This document shows, piece by piece, positions 62,454 to 64,000 of a stretch of 64,000 nt of DNA. The stretch spans positions 62,001-126,000 of the forward strand of contig NZ_CANLDB010000005.1 in the NCBI RefSeq assembly GCF_947489365.1. The letters run 5' to 3'. The DNA comes from an uncultured Nocardioides sp. GTDB lineage: Bacteria; Actinomycetota; Actinomycetes; Propionibacteriales; Nocardioidaceae. The position numbers were made by a program, and so were the translations under genes. Every line of letters begins with the position of its first letter. Position 1 is the stretch's first letter. Under the pieces are notes generated by a model. It made no database searches and was not told the origin of the DNA. It saw only the letters and a list, made by a program, of their open reading frames with translations.

Positions 62454-64000
62454 ATGACGGATCTCGGGAAGCAGCCCCCGCCCGGCGGCGCCGGCGGCAC
62501 ACGGACGGACGTCGAGGCGGCGTTCATGAGCTCGGCGACCTACCGCAGCCTCGGGGAGCAGCAGCTCTCCCCGCGGGAGGAGGCCTTCGAGCGGGGCCGG
62601 CGGACGGTCGGGCTGTTCCTCGCGCCCCTGGTCACGCTGGTGTTCTGGTTCCTGCCGTTCGGGATCGACGCGACCCAGCAGCAGCTGGCGGCGATCCTGC
62701 TCGGCGTCATCGTCCTGTGGATCACCGAGCCCGTGCCGATCCCGGTCGGCGGGTTCCTCGGCATCGCCGCGATCGTCGTCCTCGGTGTCGCCGGGGCGGA
62801 CGACGCGCTGGCGCCGTTCGGGTCGTCCACCGTGTTCACCTTCATCGGCGCGTTCATCCTGGCCCAGGCGATGCTCAAGCACGGGCTGGCGCGGCGCTTC
62901 GCGATGTTCGTGCTGAACCTCCCCGGCGTCGGGAGGTCGACCTTCCGGGTGATCCTCGCGTTCGGCGCGATCACCGCGATGCTGTCGGCGTTCGTCTCGA
63001 ATACCGCGACCGTCGCGATGCTGCTGCCCACGGCCCTCGGCATCCTCACCGTGATCGCCAAGCTGATGCAGTCCCAGGGCCTCGTCGCCGAGGACTTCGA
63101 CCCCCTCCGGCTGCGGGTGAGCGCGGCGATGACGCTGATGCTCGCGTACGGCGCCACCGTCGGGGGGCTGCTCACCCCGGTGGGCTCGCCGCCCAACCTC
63201 ATCGGCCGCGGGCTGATCGAGGAGGCCACCGGCGAGCGGATCTCGTTCCTCGACTGGATGCTCGTCGCGTTCCCGATCTGCGCGCTGATGTTCGTGGCCC
63301 TGATGTTCGTCCTGTTCCTGGTCAACAAGCCGGAGATCAAGCACCTCGAGGGCATCGAGGAGTGGGTGGCGGCCGAGAAGAAGAAGCTCGGCGGCTTCTC
63401 CCGCGCCGAGAAGAACACGCTCGTCGCGTTCACCGTCACCGTCGCCCTGTGGATCACCCCCGGCATCGTCGGGATCGCCGCCGGCACCGAGTCGGCGGCG
63501 TACACGGCCGTCGGGGAGCGGCTGGACGAGGGCGTCGTCGCGATCCTCGGCGCGGCGCTGCTGTTCCTGCTCCCGACGGACTGGGCGCAGCGCGAGTTCA
63601 CCCTGCGCTGGTCGGACGCGGCGAAGATCGACTGGGGCACGGTGATCCTGTTCGGCACCGGCATCATCTTCGGCTCGCTGCTGGAGTCGACGGGGCTGGC
63701 GCTGACGATCGGGAACGGCTCGTTCGAGACGCTCGGCCTGACCAGCGCCCTGGCCATCACCGTGTTCGCGACGATCCTCGCGATCGTGATCTCGGAGACC
63801 ACGTCGAACACGGCGGCCGCCGCGGTCGTCGTCCCGATCATCATCCCGATCGCCATAGCCGCGGACGTGAACCCGTTCGTGCCCGCCCTCGCGGCGACGT
63901 TCGCGGCGTCGTTCGGGTTCATGCTGCCGGTCTCGACGCCGCAGAACGCCATCGTCTACGGCTCCGGCACAGTGCCGATCACGCGGATGATCCGGTCCGG
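62454..64000 (+). CDS. DASS/SLC13-family transporter (3' end outside window)
   Basis: First 515 residues of a sodium- or proton-coupled divalent-anion transporter (dicarboxylates or sulfate). Cytoplasmic N terminus to about residue 45, then about ten or more helices; family signatures SNTATVAMLLPTALG (about 185) and TPVGSPPNLIGRG in the first half, and ETTSNTAAAAVVVPIIIPIA and LPVSTPQNAIVYGSG in the second, forming the two substrate/sodium clamshell sites. ATG at 62454 (GTG 62451 also possible). The frame is open at the window end. It could import succinate- or tartrate-like acids. Confidence 0.93.
   Translation, partial: MTDLGKQPPPGGAGGTRTDVEAAFMSSATYRSLGEQQLSPREEAFERGRRTVGLFLAPLVTLVFWFLPFGIDATQQQLAAILLGVIVLWITEPVPIPVGGFLGIAAIVVLGVAGADDALAPFGSSTVFTFIGAFILAQAMLKHGLARRFAMFVLNLPGVGRSTFRVILAFGAITAMLSAFVSNTATVAMLLPTALGILTVIAKLMQSQGLVAEDFDPLRLRVSAAMTLMLAYGATVGGLLTPVGSPPNLIGRGLIEEATGERISFLDWMLVAFPICALMFVALMFVLFLVNKPEIKHLEGIEEWVAAEKKKLGGFSRAEKNTLVAFTVTVALWITPGIVGIAAGTESAAYTAVGERLDEGVVAILGAALLFLLPTDWAQREFTLRWSDAAKIDWGTVILFGTGIIFGSLLESTGLALTIGNGSFETLGLTSALAITVFATILAIVISETTSNTAAAAVVVPIIIPIAIAADVNPFVPALAATFAASFGFMLPVSTPQNAIVYGSGTVPITRMIRS

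Noticed and set aside
62540..63952. A 470-residue leftward open frame at the right end
   Set aside because: It is antisense to the DASS transporter, whose rightward frame has membrane helices and family motifs.

Overview
The window is high-GC actinobacterial DNA, most like Nocardioides or a close relative in Propionibacteriales. This is judged by eye from dense genes, many GTG starts, ATGA and GTGA start/stop overlaps, a mycothione reductase, a GAF-ANTAR regulator beside a SigB/SigF-type sigma factor, and a DrrAB exporter. No search was run. About 65 protein genes or gene fragments, one tRNA-Ser(CGA) and several intergenic repeat arrays are supported. No rRNA, prophage, insertion sequence or CRISPR array was seen.

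Layout. 1-3228: the end of a peptide-type ABC importer (permease, two ATPases) and a TauE/SafE exporter. 3231-3561: a 32-bp-period inverted repeat array. 3562-6753: a sugar-acid module with a 2-hydroxyacid dehydrogenase, a glucarate-dehydratase-like enolase and an IclR regulator. 6888-13333: an iron module with a ferric ABC importer and, convergent to it, a one-gene adenylation/carrier/membrane-acyltransferase fusion; each unit has a DtxR/IdeR-like box in front. 13410-19362: a secreted GH16 glucanase, a P-loop protein coupled to a degenerate ABC exporter, a haloacid dehalogenase, an HTH/membrane fusion and a lipoprotein. 19450-21257: DrrAB-type exporter. 21456-27783: six glycosyltransferase genes, the last five linked by 4-base overlaps. 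27798-28316: a 182-bp tandem repeat. 28324-30205: CDGSH protein, heme-oxygenase-like diiron enzyme and HemK-like methyltransferase.

31166-35539 is a urease operon (UreAB fusion, UreC, UreF, UreG, UreD; no UreE). 35679-40161 holds a zinc dehydrogenase, an SRPBCC protein, a FAD/Rieske oxidoreductase, a broken metallo-beta-lactamase-fold gene and the ANTAR regulator. 40541-44630 holds the sigma factor and, behind a SigB/F-type promoter, a WXG100/alpha-beta-hydrolase/lipoprotein cassette. 44646-47267: mycothione reductase and an M20 amidohydrolase. 47549-55172: a LacI-controlled catabolic operon (ribose-type ABC importer, phosphotriesterase-like hydrolase, GATase-like protein, nucleoside hydrolase, ribokinase). 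55211-59728: a small acidic protein, ackA, pta and a quinone oxidoreductase. 59966-62328: an NmrA-like protein, a methyltransferase, two small coupled genes in less GC-rich DNA and tRNA-Ser. 62454 to the end: a DASS-family transporter.

Most novel-looking: (i) the glycosyltransferase row next to the CDGSH/diiron-oxidase/HemK-like methyltransferase trio; (ii) the probably iron-regulated adenylation-carrier-acyltransferase fusion; (iii) two repeat-array families at gene 3' ends, one of which keeps an exact 32-bp period at two loci with different sequences; (iv) the pseudo-ABC exporter coupled to a P-loop NTPase; (v) the DNA-binding/ECF-S-like fusion.
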